Assembly: GCA_013397865.1 (NCBI GenBank)
Contig: VZTI01005568.1
Span: 199,929 to 263,928, forward strand
DNA length: 64,000 bases
Reading direction: 5' to 3'
Origin: Struthidea cinerea
Lineage: Eukaryota; Chordata; Aves; Passeriformes; Corcoracidae
Below, piece after piece: positions 31,601 to 52,760 of the stretch (positions within the stretch are counted from its first letter, which is position 1; every line of letters begins with the position of its first letter). The notes beneath the pieces were generated by a model. It saw only the letters and a program-made list of their open reading frames with translations. It made no database searches and was not told the origin of the DNA. Made by a program: the position numbers and the translations under genes.

Positions 31601-33856
31601 CCTCTTATTTTTCTTTCTATCCCTTCTCTTGTTCTTCTTTTTCCTCTTATTCTTCTTCCTCTTTTTTCCTTATTCCTCTTCCTCCTCTTCCTTCTCTTTT
31701 TCTTCCTCTTCCTCTCCTTCCTCTTATTTCTCTCTCTCCTCTTTTTATTCTTCCTCTCCTTTTTCCTCTTCCTCCTCTCCTCCTTCCTCTTCCTCCTCTC
31801 CTTCCTAACATTATTCAGAGCCCCATTCCGGCTGAAGACAGTAAAATCCCGTGCCGGGCTCTCCATTTCCATCCCTGTTTTCCCTCCAGCCGTTCCCGCC
31901 GGGAAGGCTCCTCGCTCCCTGCACATCCCTGACCTGCAGCCCGGGGAGCACCACGACCTTTGGATGACGGCGGTGACAGCGGCCGGGGAGGGGCCCCGGG
32001 GCAACAGCGACAGCGTCTGCCTGGAAAGTAAGGAACTGGTGCCAGGGTGCTCCTTGCCCTTGGATCCTCTTTCCCACAGACTGGGAATGCCTTTCCTGCT
32101 CCTCTGAAATCACTGGAGCTCTCCAGGAGTTCTGAAGATCTCTTGGTGCTCCTCAGCTGCTGAAGATTTGTAGTTCCAGCTGGTTTTAAGATGTGGCATC
32201 TCTTTCTTTGCCTTTAAGCTCCCAGTGCTGTGCCAAGACGTTTCCTTGGAGTTGGAGGGTGGTTTGTTTATGGAACACAGAAAGATTTGGGGTTTTTTCC
32301 ATCTTTTTGATGGAGCTGAATGGTGGCTGCTCTGCATTTCAGGTGCTGGGGGCTGGGTCACTCTGGTGCTCATCTGCAGCTTCTTCATCCTCTCAGCCTG
32401 CGTTTGTTCCGTGCCTCCAGCGAGGAAAGCGTGAGTGGATACATCTGCTGTGTCCCAATAAAAGTGGGATGGTTATCAGAAGGGATTAAATCCCAGACTG
32501 GTTTGGGTTGGGAGGGACCTTAAAGCCCACCCAGTGCCACCCCTGCCATGGCAGGGACAGCTTCCACCATCCCAGGCTGCTCCAAGCCTTGTCCAGCCTG
32601 GCCTTGGACACTGCCAGGGATCCAGGGGCAGCCACAACTGCTCTGGGCACCCTGTGCCAGTGCACTTCAAAAATCTTTTCTCCTATCTAATCTAAATCGA
32701 CCCTCTTTTAGTTTAAAACCATTTTCCCTCATCCTATGGGATGGTCGTGCCCCTTCATGAGCATGGAACAGCGAGGATTGTTCAAAATGAAGGTTTCAGA
32801 GTAAATGAATGATAATAAAAACACGCTCTGAGCTTAAAATACAGCTGTAGTCCACAGATACTGAGAATTTTTACCCAGATCTTAAAACCAAAATGAAGGG
32901 CAGCAACCCTTGGGAATTATCCCCACCCAGCCAAGAGCTCTGCAGGTCCCTCTGAGGGCAGATCCACGATCCCACCTGGGTTAATTCCACACCCAAGGAG
33001 CACAAGGGTGCTGCAGGTCTCACCATTCATGTTTTTAACTGCATTTATCCCCCCTGCAGATTCCGGGCGCTCCTCTCCCTCCTCCTGCCGCAGTGGCAGA
33101 GCAAAGCCATTCCCGACCCTGCCAACGCCACGTGGGCCAGGAGCTTAACGGCTGCCAAGGTAAATTAGAGGGGTTTTTCATTCTAATCCCACAACCTTCA
33201 TTAAAAAAAAAGCAGTTGGAGCCATGCGAGCCAGTAATCTCCTAAAGCAGCAAATCCAGCAATCTCTGGCAGCGGATAATCTCCATTGCAGGAGACTGGA
33301 GGATGCGCTGGGCAAATTAAACGCAAGAAGAAGGCAGAGATGTTCCATTTTTAGCAGGATGAGCGGCTGCGGGGAGGGAGTCCCAGGAGATCCATGCCGG
33401 GATTCATTCCGTGTCCCCCCGCAGGCGGAGCTGAGCGCTCCCTCCAGCCCCTTCCTGCCCAGCGGCTTCGAAGAGCCCGAAACGACGCCGGTGGAGGAAA
33501 CCTTCGCGCATCCCGAGCCCCCCATCCCCGGGGACAAGCTGCTGGTGGGCAGCGCTGGCAGCAGGGAGCTCGGGGACTGGGCACAGGAGAGCTCGGCGGA
33601 GGAGCAGCAGCTCCCCGAGCTGTACCAGAGGCTGGTGGTGGAGGCGATGGAGCCCCCGGAGCCCGTGTCCGAGTATATCTCCAACCCCGGCACCTCGGCC
33701 CTGCCCCCGGAGCCCGACACTACCCCCGACCCCCCCGAGCCCGACTGCAGCCCCCTCTCCGTCTTCCCAACCACGTTCCTGACTCCTGCCCTCTGCTACG
33801 AAGGGAACCTGACTCTGGACAGAGTGAAACTGAACTGCAGCTCCTTCCCGAGGTAG
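22616..33856 (+). CDS. IL12RB2: Interleukin-12 receptor beta-2 (IL12RB2), 15 coding exons
   Basis: Signalling subunit of the IL-12 receptor (pairs with IL12RB1; JAK2/STAT4). Coding pieces: 22616-22673, 23626-23952, 24362-24476, 24687-24862, 25051-25190, 25851-25995, 27713-27792, 29537-29753, 30302-30502, 31046-31147, 31226-31381, 31890-32027, 32343-32430, 33060-33159, 33425-33856. They join in frame to 824 codons (human protein: 862). Domains: signal peptide 1-19, Ig-like 20-128, cytokine-binding module 129-320 with WSDWS at 307-311, three FNIII domains 321-618, membrane helix ~622-642, box 1 ~657-668, tail to 824. Identity rests on the C-terminus (LSVFPT...NLTLDRVKLNC, the IL12RB2 end), on NVSCIQ...CTW in the second domain, and on position next to SERBP1. 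The ATG sits in accaaaATGc, adequate context. Splice ends are my reading without transcripts. Confidence 0.94.
22916..23396 (-). mobile_element. CR1 LINE 3' portion, ~480 bp
   Basis: Inverted, well-preserved CR1 in IL12RB2 intron, from 'cacagaattccagactggtttgggttgggagggacc' to 'cctcctccagcagctccaagtcctccc'. Confidence 0.92.
23626..23952 (+). CDS. IL12RB2: IL12RB2 Ig-like domain exon
   Basis: Phase 1-1 exon, residues 20-128. Cysteine-rich Ig-like domain with sequons GNLTAN, TNVSLS and NNSEQ, and strands SLSCQLG and HTFTCKTLCG. The donor is GGAA|GTAAGG. Confidence 0.9.
24245..24340 (+). mobile_element. Short CR1 LINE 3' fragment
   Basis: 'gagcagcctggtctggttggaggtg...acccttaaaggtccaacccaagccaggctgtgattcc', sense, directly before the next exon (24362). 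Confidence 0.7.
24362..24862 (+). CDS. IL12RB2: IL12RB2 first cytokine-binding domain (2 exons)
   Basis: Exons 24362-24476 and 24687-24862, phases 1-2-1. NPPDEPRNVSC and TCTWDKG give the first disulfide; LSNGTDAFCF and NYTVVVSASNELGNASSQ follow. The donor of the first exon overlaps an in-frame TAA only in the intron. Confidence 0.9.
25051..25995 (+). CDS. IL12RB2: IL12RB2 second cytokine-binding domain, WSXWS (2 exons)
   Basis: Exons 25051-25190 and 25851-25995, phases 1-0-1. YRLRYRPLS and YEFQVSCRI strands, then WSDWS at residues 307-311. Confidence 0.92.
25200..25575 (+). mobile_element. CR1 LINE 3' portion
   Basis: Sense CR1 beginning 10 bp after the exon ending at 25190: 'gaggagaaggctccatggagaactcagag...gctgtgaggtccctcccaacccaaaccactcc'. 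Confidence 0.9.
26205..26283 (+). mobile_element. CR1 LINE terminal fragment
   Basis: 'gatgatctttaaggtcccatccaaaacccttctaattctgtgattc', the CR1 3' terminus only. Confidence 0.75.
26284..27700 (+). other. IL12RB2: IL12RB2 intron, no exon seen
   Basis: Unique-looking intron sequence between the WSXWS exon and the next FNIII exon, with pyrimidine-rich patches but no additional in-phase exon. Confidence 0.5.
27713..29753 (+). CDS. IL12RB2: IL12RB2 third FNIII domain (2 exons)
   Basis: Exons 27713-27792 and 29537-29753, phases 1-0-1. TLDVWYRQQDVDSGHQNLSL, then RILGYTVTLEAL and ITVSAHNSRGSSPAA. The intron between them holds two inverted CR1 copies. Confidence 0.9.
28008..28322 (-). mobile_element. 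CR1 LINE 3' fragment
   Basis: Inverted CR1 in the IL12RB2 intron. Starts 'catggaatgccagaattatttggatggggaggg' and breaks off at 'ctctccagcttccccagctgac'. Confidence 0.9.
29170..29505 (-). mobile_element. CR1 LINE 3' fragment
   Basis: Inverted CR1 ending about 30 bp before the exon at 29537. Its break point ('ctctccagctttcccagctgacagc') is the same as that of the copy at 28008-28322. Confidence 0.9.
29893..30020 (-). mobile_element. CR1 LINE interior fragment
   Basis: 'gtgagcacccccagctctcccagcctggctcc...ctggaatcgctccagcagcttcatatcc', inverted. Confidence 0.8.
30302..31147 (+). CDS. IL12RB2: IL12RB2 fourth FNIII domain (2 exons)
   Basis: Exons 30302-30502 and 31046-31147, phases 1-1-1. SILVSWSPPLG, GYVVEWAEPWRE and CYQIHVSALYQDRAGQ strands. 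The acceptor of the first exon is cccctgtaag. Confidence 0.88.
30585..30860. mobile_element. Facing CR1 fragments (+ then -)
   Basis: 30585-30720 is the sense 3' end ('gctttgaggtccctcccaacccaaaccaggctgggattctg'). 30733-30860 is an inverted interior piece ('cttccagggatccaggggcagccacagcttctctggg'). Confidence 0.85.
31226..32027 (+). CDS. IL12RB2: IL12RB2 fifth FNIII domain (2 exons)
   Basis: Exons 31226-31381 and 31890-32027, phases 1-1-1. GVLVSWEEIPAP, GYHIYLQRRD, then LHIPDLQPGEHHDLWMTAVT. This membrane-proximal domain has no counterpart in the neighbouring IL23R. Confidence 0.88.
31480..31807 (+). repeat. Polypyrimidine (TTC/TCC) tract in IL12RB2 intron
   Basis: About 330 bases of almost pure T and C in ctt, cct and tcttcc units, ending 80 bp before the exon at 31890. 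Confidence 0.92.
32343..32430 (+). CDS. IL12RB2: IL12RB2 transmembrane exon
   Basis: Phase 1-2 exon. SAGGWVTLVLICSFFILSAC is the single membrane-spanning helix (about residues 622-642), followed by PPARKA. Confidence 0.9.
32490..32745 (-). mobile_element. CR1 LINE 3' fragment
   Basis: Inverted CR1 with the older interior 'ttctcctatctaatctaaatcgaccctcttttagtttaaaaccattttccc'. Confidence 0.88.
33060..33159 (+). CDS. IL12RB2: IL12RB2 box 1 exon
   Basis: Phase 2-0 exon carrying LLPQWQSKAIPDPAN, the box 1 JAK2-binding segment just inside the membrane. Confidence 0.9.
33425..33856 (+). CDS. IL12RB2: IL12RB2 cytoplasmic tail exon
   Basis: Last exon, 143 codons plus TAG. Acidic and proline-rich with just three tyrosines: Tyr748 (ELYQRL), Tyr765 (SEYISNPG) and Tyr806 (LCYEGN). 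Tyr765 lies 59 residues from the end, close to the spacing of the human STAT4-docking Tyr800. The end, LSVFPTTFLTP...LDRVKLNCSSF, is diagnostic of IL12RB2. Confidence 0.92.
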   Translation, partial: AELSAPSSPFLPSGFEEPETTPVEETFAHPEPPIPGDKLLVGSAGSRELGDWAQESSAEEQQLPELYQRLVVEAMEPPEPVSEYISNPGTSALPPEPDTTPDPPEPDCSPLSVFPTTFLTPALCYEGNLTLDRVKLNCSSFPR

Positions 33857-34810
33857 GCGGGGGGCGATGCGAGCCCGGCAGGAACTTTGGCACTTTACAG
33901 AGTATTTGTGTTTCAGCGTGAGCTCAGCCTGAATTTTGGCACTTTACAGAGTGTTTCAGTGTGTTTTGATGTGAGCCCGGCCTGGATTTTGGCACTTTAC
34001 GAACTATTTCAGTGTTTCAGCACAGCCAGCCCAGTCACTCACTCGTGACGCCTCCAAGTGACAAAACCCTTCCCAAGTCACACCTCACCGTAGGACACGG
34101 CTGCTCCTCTCCCACAGCACACTTGGGAATCAAAGGCACGGCTGGGAATGCCAGAGCTGGATTTTGGGAGCTCTTCCTGCAGCCTGGGCTGCCTCAAGCC
34201 CTGTCCCACAGCCTGGTCACGAGTGGCTCAGCCTGGCTGGGCCCAGCCCAGGATCCGAGCTGGAAAACACTTCCTCCAGAAAGAGCAAGGAACTGCAAAA
34301 GAGAAGGATGGAACAGCTCAGCACACAGGATGACAGCCGCAGCTCTTGTTCCTCCACTGGCACCACGTCACGGAGTCCCAGGCGACACCAGACCCAGAGG
34401 GGCTGGGCACCAGAGCCAGGCCCCCTTCCTGCCTCAGTTCAGGGGAGGAAAATTCCTCACCAGAACTAAAAGCAGCAGGCAGCACCTGTACTCAGTCAAA
34501 TGGATCGTCAAGAGGAATTTAGGTGATTTATTGGAGTGCTCTAATTACAGGTTGGAAGGGTGTTACACATTTAATGACTTTGTTTACGAGATGTGTGTAT
34601 ATAAATGAAATGTTGGAAATCTGAACTTGGCTTCCTGTTGTTTTCTCTGGTCAAGCTCCAGCTTTACACAGAACAATTGAAAAATAAAAATAAGCCAGAA
34701 ACAAGAGGATTCTGCCTGAGCACACAACTCAGTCCCTCAAGTCAGCTCTGCATAACCAAATTGAACTAGGAAAGCAGATTAGATGCCAATAAAAGGTGTT
34801 TTTTTTTAAA
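33857..34810 (+). other. IL12RB2: IL12RB2 3'UTR with two polyadenylation signals
   Basis: AATAAA hexamers at about 34683-34688 and 34788-34793 give a 3'UTR of roughly 0.85-0.95 kb. It opens with a threefold ~50-bp repeat carrying GCACTTTA in each copy. Confidence 0.6.
33875..34020 (+). repeat. Threefold ~50-bp repeat in IL12RB2 3'UTR
   Basis: Each unit has 'gYgagcYcRgcctg...ttttggcactttac...ttcag'. The shared GCACTTTA lies at 33890-33897, 33939-33946 and 33992-33999. Confidence 0.88.
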
Positions 34811-35780
34811 AAGTGCTATTTTGCCGTTCATCTCTTTCTGCACGTTGATTTTCTACCTCAACATAAGGATAAGAAAACATTGGAATTCATTTTCTCCTTG
34901 CTCTGCAAATCTCCAAATCAAACAAAATGTGGGGTTTCATGTCCAGCCTTACTCCAAAAGACAAACATCCAGCAGTAGGACAAGGACCGGAGTTTTCTAA
35001 CTCAGCCTGGAAGTCTCCCAGTAATGGCTCTGAGCATCCCAGGAAGTTTTTCCCCTCAGTCAGGATACCCTTCCCAGCAAGAATATCAGGTTTGGCTTTC
35101 CTGGGGACACTCCAAGCATGGAAGCTGGCTGAGGCAGGCAGCATGGTCCTTGGGATGCCTCTGGGAAAGCAGCAGGTTGGCATAGCTGGAAGTGGCACCT
35201 CTGGGCGCCAGTCCTGGGTTTATTAAACCAGAGCTGTGGCTGTGCAAAGCCATCCCTGTGGGCAGAGGTGTTACAGGTGAGGGCGGGCTCAGCTCCTCCA
35301 ACTGCTGCCACCACAGGTTCCCACTGATTCCTGACATTCCAGGAGAACCCATGTCCTTTCCCACACAGCCAACACTTGCATCGATCAATCCCCCCTGCTC
35401 CCTCCCAGCATTCCAGCCCTGAGATGAATTTCCACGCTCAAACCTTGCCATTGTTCATTCCGAAGCCAATTCACTCCATGCTTCCAACTTTTCCCGCTGA
35501 CCATCTTTTCCAGTGGATCAGAATTTAAAAGTTGTAGTCCCCTAGATCTGGTGTGACAGAAGTAACTTGGTGTGACAGCAGGAGCAAGCAAGAGGACAGA
35601 AAATGTTACTAAAAGCAAGTTCATTAATCATAAATAACCTACTTTGGGAGATGCTTTTCCAAGGCAAAGGCCATCCTGGGAATGGGAATGCAATCTGGAC
35701 TTCCTGGGACAGACCCTACAGGAGCCACTATGAACCTAAGTGGTTTCATTTCCACGTGTTTTCAGGACATTTTTTTAAAA
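34811..35780. other. Spacer between convergent IL12RB2 and SERBP1 ends
   Basis: On the - strand AATAAA occurs at about 35219-35224 and 35798-35803; either could end SERBP1 transcripts. No coding exon seen. Confidence 0.5.
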
Positions 35781-37005
35781 GAGCATGAAAATAAACCTTT
35801 ATTTCAGTTAACACCCACCAATATTAAAGATAAATGTTCACAGTTTTTAGTTCTTGACACAAATGGACTGGAAGAGGCAAATTTACATCTGGCAGAACAG
35901 CAGAAGGACCAATTTAAGTACAAGCGGTGTTGAAAATCACTCCAGGTGCCATTTGGGAACGCTCCACAGCAGGAAAAGGGAAAGCTGCTGGGCAAATCCA
36001 GCCAGCAGGGCCCCAAAATCACCTGGGTGGCAACTAGAACAGCAACTACAGTTTGGATCAAGGAAGGTCTGCGTTCCAGGGAAAGCTTTGCTCCAAGTGT
36101 TTGTGTTGGTTGTGTTATCCAGGGTGTCCCTAAGGCTGGAAGCGCAGCACATCCCACCACAGCACAACGGGAGAGGGAAGAGGAACAACTCGGTGTTCCT
36201 ACAACAGCCCTGCACTGAGAGCGGAGGCAGGAGAGATGAACCAAGAGATTTTCCCACCCTCTGAGGGAAACTTGGCCTCCTCCTCCTTCCTGGGGCTGGA
36301 AATCCAGGTGAGGAAACTGATCCATGATACTCACAGCGGGTCACAACACAAGCTCTCATGGAAAACAGCTCAGGAAAAGCAAAGCCAGCTACTAACACCA
36401 CAGCTGAGCAGGCTGGTACTCCATATTCCAAGGTCTCCAACACTTTTTGCCTGTCCTGTACAGTTTTTAAAAAAATAGGGCATTACCTTTAGTTTTCTAC
36501 CTACCTAAGGAACCACAAATATGTTCTAAGCTGGCCAAAGAGGAAAACATGAAATAAAATGAGAGATTTGTTCCTATTCTCCTAACAAATGCTGATAAAA
36601 CCCCCAAGAAATCCTCCTTATTTAAAGGGATGAAATTAAACCTGTGGTGAATTTTGATGGGGGAGAAGGAATTTCTTAAAATCACTCTCTGGAAAAACAT
36701 TCACTGGTGATGTCCCAAGCAGACCTTGAGCCCTGCCCTGAGCCAGAGCTGCACTTGGAAGGAGAGGTGAAGTGTTGAGGCTTTGGGTTGAGTTTCTGGT
36801 GTCTCGTGCACAGATTGCCACTGCCCCACTCTGAAGCCACGAGCCACAACTCCCTCCTGTGCCAGCCTAGTTCCTTCCTTGGAACACCTGGAGCAGTGCT
36901 GGGAATGCCTCAGGTACTGCTGTACCTGTGTGTCAATCCCACATCCCACCTGGAACCCATGTGGGCTTCCAGAGCCACAGCTGCCACCTTCCCCCACCTC
37001 CCAGA

Positions 37006-37160
37006 TCCAACAATTACCCCAAATTCATGGAATCCCAGCTCCAAGAACAGCAATTACCCCACTCTCAGGGTATCCCAGCTCCAAGGACAGGAATCACCCC
37101 AAACTCATGGAATCCCAGCTCCAACACCAGGAATTCCCCCAATCTCAGGGCATCCTCTCA
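37006..37160 (+). repeat. ~46-bp repeat, about four copies
   Basis: 'ggaatcccagctccaaRRacagcaatYaccccaMactca' repeats with small changes. Confidence 0.85.
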
Positions 37161-37958
37161 AACAAAAATCAAAGGTAATTTAAAAACTCTTTTTTTTTGC
37201 CAACAAAGCATCTTGTTCTGTTGAAGGGAAGGAGAAGGGAATAAAGGTCCAAAGAGGGAGTGAAAGGAGGGATGCAGGAATTTTAAAAACCTGGTTTTCA
37301 GACCAGTTACCCATTGCTGGATCCATACACGGGTATTGAACTATAAACCAATGTGCTCTGAATCTTGATTTCAAGTATCTGCTTCCAATTTTCTAGAAAG
37401 ATTTTTGTGTAAACGAACTACCCAATGGAGATGAAAACATGACTGGTTTTCCACATTGGAAATGAAGCATTAAAACTTAAGTACTCCAGGAGTTCATTCC
37501 ATGCAGCACTAACAGTCTGCCAAATTAATATTCCACAGATTCCATGGGCCGAGAAAAACCTGCCAAAGAGGAATTAAGGAAACGGAAGTAGTGTGCAATA
37601 ATTAAAACCTAGTTTGGAGTTTGGGGAGGAGGGGGGAAAGTCTAAAATCCTGAATTAAAAAAAAAAAAATGAACACAAATGAAGGGAAAGCTTTTAACTG
37701 GTACACACTGTTCACACCTATATTTCAAGTTTGGAAACGCATATTTTCAAGCAGCAATACAAAAAAGTATCCATGAAGAATGCATAATCTCTGAAAAAAT
37801 TATGAAAACATCCCTGCTACCATTACATTTCTAAATACAAAACTTGACTACCATATTGTTGCTTCTGTGTAGCGAGAGAAGTTCATTTTCAAAACAGATA
37901 AAATTCAGTCTTTAGGTGTGAATGGTATGAATGACAGTCTCTTTTTTTTTTTTTTTTG

Positions 37959-38000
37959 NNNNNNNNNNNNNNNNNNNNNNNNNNNNNNNNNNNNNNNNNN
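37959..38000. other. Assembly gap, 42 N
   Basis: N run bordered by a 17-T run on the left and tttg repeats on the right; probably a homopolymer the assembly could not span. Confidence 0.98.
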
Positions 38001-38116
38001 TTTTGTTTGTTTGTTTGGTTTTTTTTTCAATTTCGTAGTTGTTTTAGGATCCTTAAGCATGCAAGCCTCGGAGAGGAAGGCCCGACCAGGGCAGGGTTGG
38101 CTTTATGACATCCAGT

Positions 38117-49914
<11,798 letters not shown>

Positions 49915-52380
49915 CTGAAACATCAGGCCAGACACATCAACGGAATGTGGAGTGCTCCGGGACAGATACCGACCCCCCAGGGAAACAAGCGGGAATAAAA
50001 GTTTTACTGCTGCATAATCTGAGCAACTCCACCCTCACCTAACTCTTCCCAGTCACATTTTTACCCAGGATTTCAAATTGTGTTTGACTGAAAACTTTAG
50101 TAATCCCTACTGAAATAAAAGGGTCAGCTTTCAAACAAGGATCAAGGTAAGCAAGATTTTATTACTTTTTTTTTTCCCTGAAAGGTGCTTTTCAGGTAAA
50201 ACAAATGGGTTTTATTTGAAGAACACACAAATGAAGCGAGCATCACCTCACTGGCCCTAAGACAGTCAATCCTGTGCTCCCCAAAACAGTCATCCTGTGC
50301 TGGTTTAACAGTTGCACTCCATGGTCCTGGAAGTGTTTTCCGACCTAAATGATCCTGTGCTTCTGTTCTTGGAAACTCTTCTGGGCAGCAGTACCACCAG
50401 CTGTACCAGACAGGTGTCACCTGCACGCACGGGTCAGTGACTAACCAGGGTCCTCACCCACACAGATCCTCCCAGCCCAACACACATTCCCTGACAAAGA
50501 TTCTCCTTCTTGGGCACTTCTCAAAATAGCTTAAGACTCCACAGTGCCACCGAGCTGCCCAGTGTTCTTCCTCCCTGACTAGGCCTCCTAAAAGGGTTTT
50601 TATTGCAAATAAAAACCTCCCGTGGGCATTCTCTTCTTTACCAAGCCCTCCGAAGGATCTAACACAGTTTTCTTTACCATTCATGTGAAAGGCCTTGTTT
50701 ACTCTTTTTTAAAAGATCAGGACAAACACATTGCTGCTTTGTTATACCATTTTCTTGCCAAAACACTGGCTCCAAAATTAAGGAGCCAGCTTTTAAATTC
50801 AAAGCTGATTTTTAAATTTTTTTAAAGAACCGAGTTCCTGCCTAGCAAGCAATGTCAAATTTGGGTGGGGCTTCAGAAGTTGCAGTTGTAATGATATCCA
50901 AGCCAACACACCCAGATGAACAATGTCTCCCTCACCTTCCAAGCTGTATTTAACATGAAGTTTGCATGGCATACATAGCTCCCTAAGTGTTCCCGACTCC
51001 CTGAGGAAACAAGGGGTTAAACTCAGCAGCCTGCACTTGGAGAAGGGCTCTCCAACAAGGACAAGCATTCCCTGTGAGGTGAAGGAGGGAGAGGAGCAGG
51101 CATGCTGCAGAACTGGAATGGAACAGCCACGGCTTTTGAATTTCGAGTTCAACGCCCTGAACGCAGAAAAACCCGGTTCCTGCTGAAGCCTAACCCAAAA
51201 TACGAGTTATTTCTCAGCATCACCAAGCTTTGAACTGCTAATTCAGCAGGCAAATCACTTGCAGCTTTACGGAGTAGTGGAACAGCTTAAAATACATTCA
51301 CACAGGAAACAAACCCTGGCACCGAGCACCTTTATGATGCCAGAACTGCAAGAACAGCCACGCACAAAAATAGACATTTTCAAACTGGAAAGTGACTTTG
51401 TTTACGACACTGCTACAACAGCAGCCCCGACTTTCTCTGTTTCACTACCACAACAAACCACGAAAATACTTATTTTTCACACCGCTCCTGAAAACAAGAT
51501 GTGAAAAGCAGAAGGTGAAGAGGGGCTGCCAGCCCTGCCCAAACCCCTCCTGTGGTGCCAAAGACACTGCCATGTGCCAGGAGTACCTCGCGGGGGACAG
51601 CACCGGAATCCTGCACCTGGCTAAGGTTTCCAGAGGACACTGGTTTAGCCAATTGAGACTCCAGACAAATCACTGCATCCCTCACACAGAAAACACTCCC
51701 AGCGTTAAAGAGCAAGAGATCCATAAGCAAAGAGTATTTTTAAGATAGTTCCTAAATTTGTCTTCTCACGAGGTGTTTTCAAGTGAAACTGGTAAGACCC
51801 ACATTCCAAAACAAGTAATATATTAAAATTATTTCTTTAAGAGCATAAAACACAATGGAGAATCAGAATCGGTTTGTAACATAAATGCTGAAGTATTAAG
51901 ATGCTTTCGCGTAGCATCGTCCTCTCTGAAAAGCTTGTTTAAATTGCAGTTAACCTGTTATTCCCTTGCTCCCACGTCATCTGCTGTCACCACACTTTGA
52001 TGCTTTTCCAGGATTCCTTTTAACCCGAGTTGTGACCCACCTGCCGAGCGTTGAAGTTTGGGCGCGGTGGAGCTGCCTGGCCGGGACGCCATGTGCCCAC
52101 ATCCATCCCTCCCTATCCATGTGGGGCCGTGGCCTACTAATTCCCAGAGCATATTCCTTTAATCTATTTACACTTGGATTTCTTTTATCCGAAGTTTTCC
52201 ATGTAGAATGTCTTAGGAATTTACAGAAACTAAGAATTCATGCAAGCTATTATTTAAATATATATATGAAAACAAAAACAACGCTATTCCCCAGAAAATT
52301 ACCCAAACGGATTTTGGATAGCCCAGGAACTTCCAGATACCCTGTCAAACCCATCGGACCACCTGAAACACGATTCAAGT
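49915..52380 (-). other. SERBP1: SERBP1 first intron (visible part)
   Basis: No exon recognised. Contains a CR1 terminus at about 50300-50365 ('gtcctggaagtgttttccgacctaaatgatcctgtg'). Confidence 0.55.
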
Positions 52381-52389
52381 TCAGGATAC

Positions 52390-52735
52390 AAGGTTGGACG
52401 GGGCTTGGAGCAACCTGGTCTAGTGGAAGGGGCCCCTGCCGATGGCACGGGGTGAACGAAAAGGGCCTTTCCAACCCAAACCATTCCAGGATTCCATGTG
52501 CTGGTTTAGATGGGACACTGGGAAAGAATTCTTGGCTGGGAGGGTGGGGAGGCCCTGGCACAGGTCACCCAGAGAAGCTGTGGCTGCCCCTGGATCCCTG
52601 GAAGTGTCCAAGGCCAGGCTGGACGGGGCTTGGAGCAGCCTGGGACAGTGGAAAAGTGTCCCATGGCCGGGGACGGAACGAGATGGGCTTTAAGCTCCGT
52701 TCCAACACGAACCACTCCACGATTCTCTTCACTGC
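52390..52735 (+). mobile_element. Two tandem CR1 LINE 3' fragments
   Basis: Two sense copies in a row, each ending in the 'ttccaacccaaaccattcc' type terminus (52390-52500 and 52503-52735). They end 25 bp before the N gap. Confidence 0.88.
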
Positions 52736-52760
52736 TGGGATTTCCTATTTCGCGTTACTC

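Larger units (their letters stand above)
35790..38116 (-). other. SERBP1: SERBP1 3'UTR (probable)
   Basis: AT-rich sequence downstream of the SERBP1 stop (38117-38119 read on the - strand) down to an AATAAA at 35798-35803. It contains a ~46-bp repeat at 37006-37160 and a 42-N gap flanked by T runs. The extent is inferred from the long 3'UTR known in the family and from the hexamer. Confidence 0.5.

Noticed and set aside
31442..32107. Leu/Phe/Ser-rich frames of 200+ codons that look like membrane proteins
   Set aside because: They are the translated polypyrimidine tract in an IL12RB2 intron.
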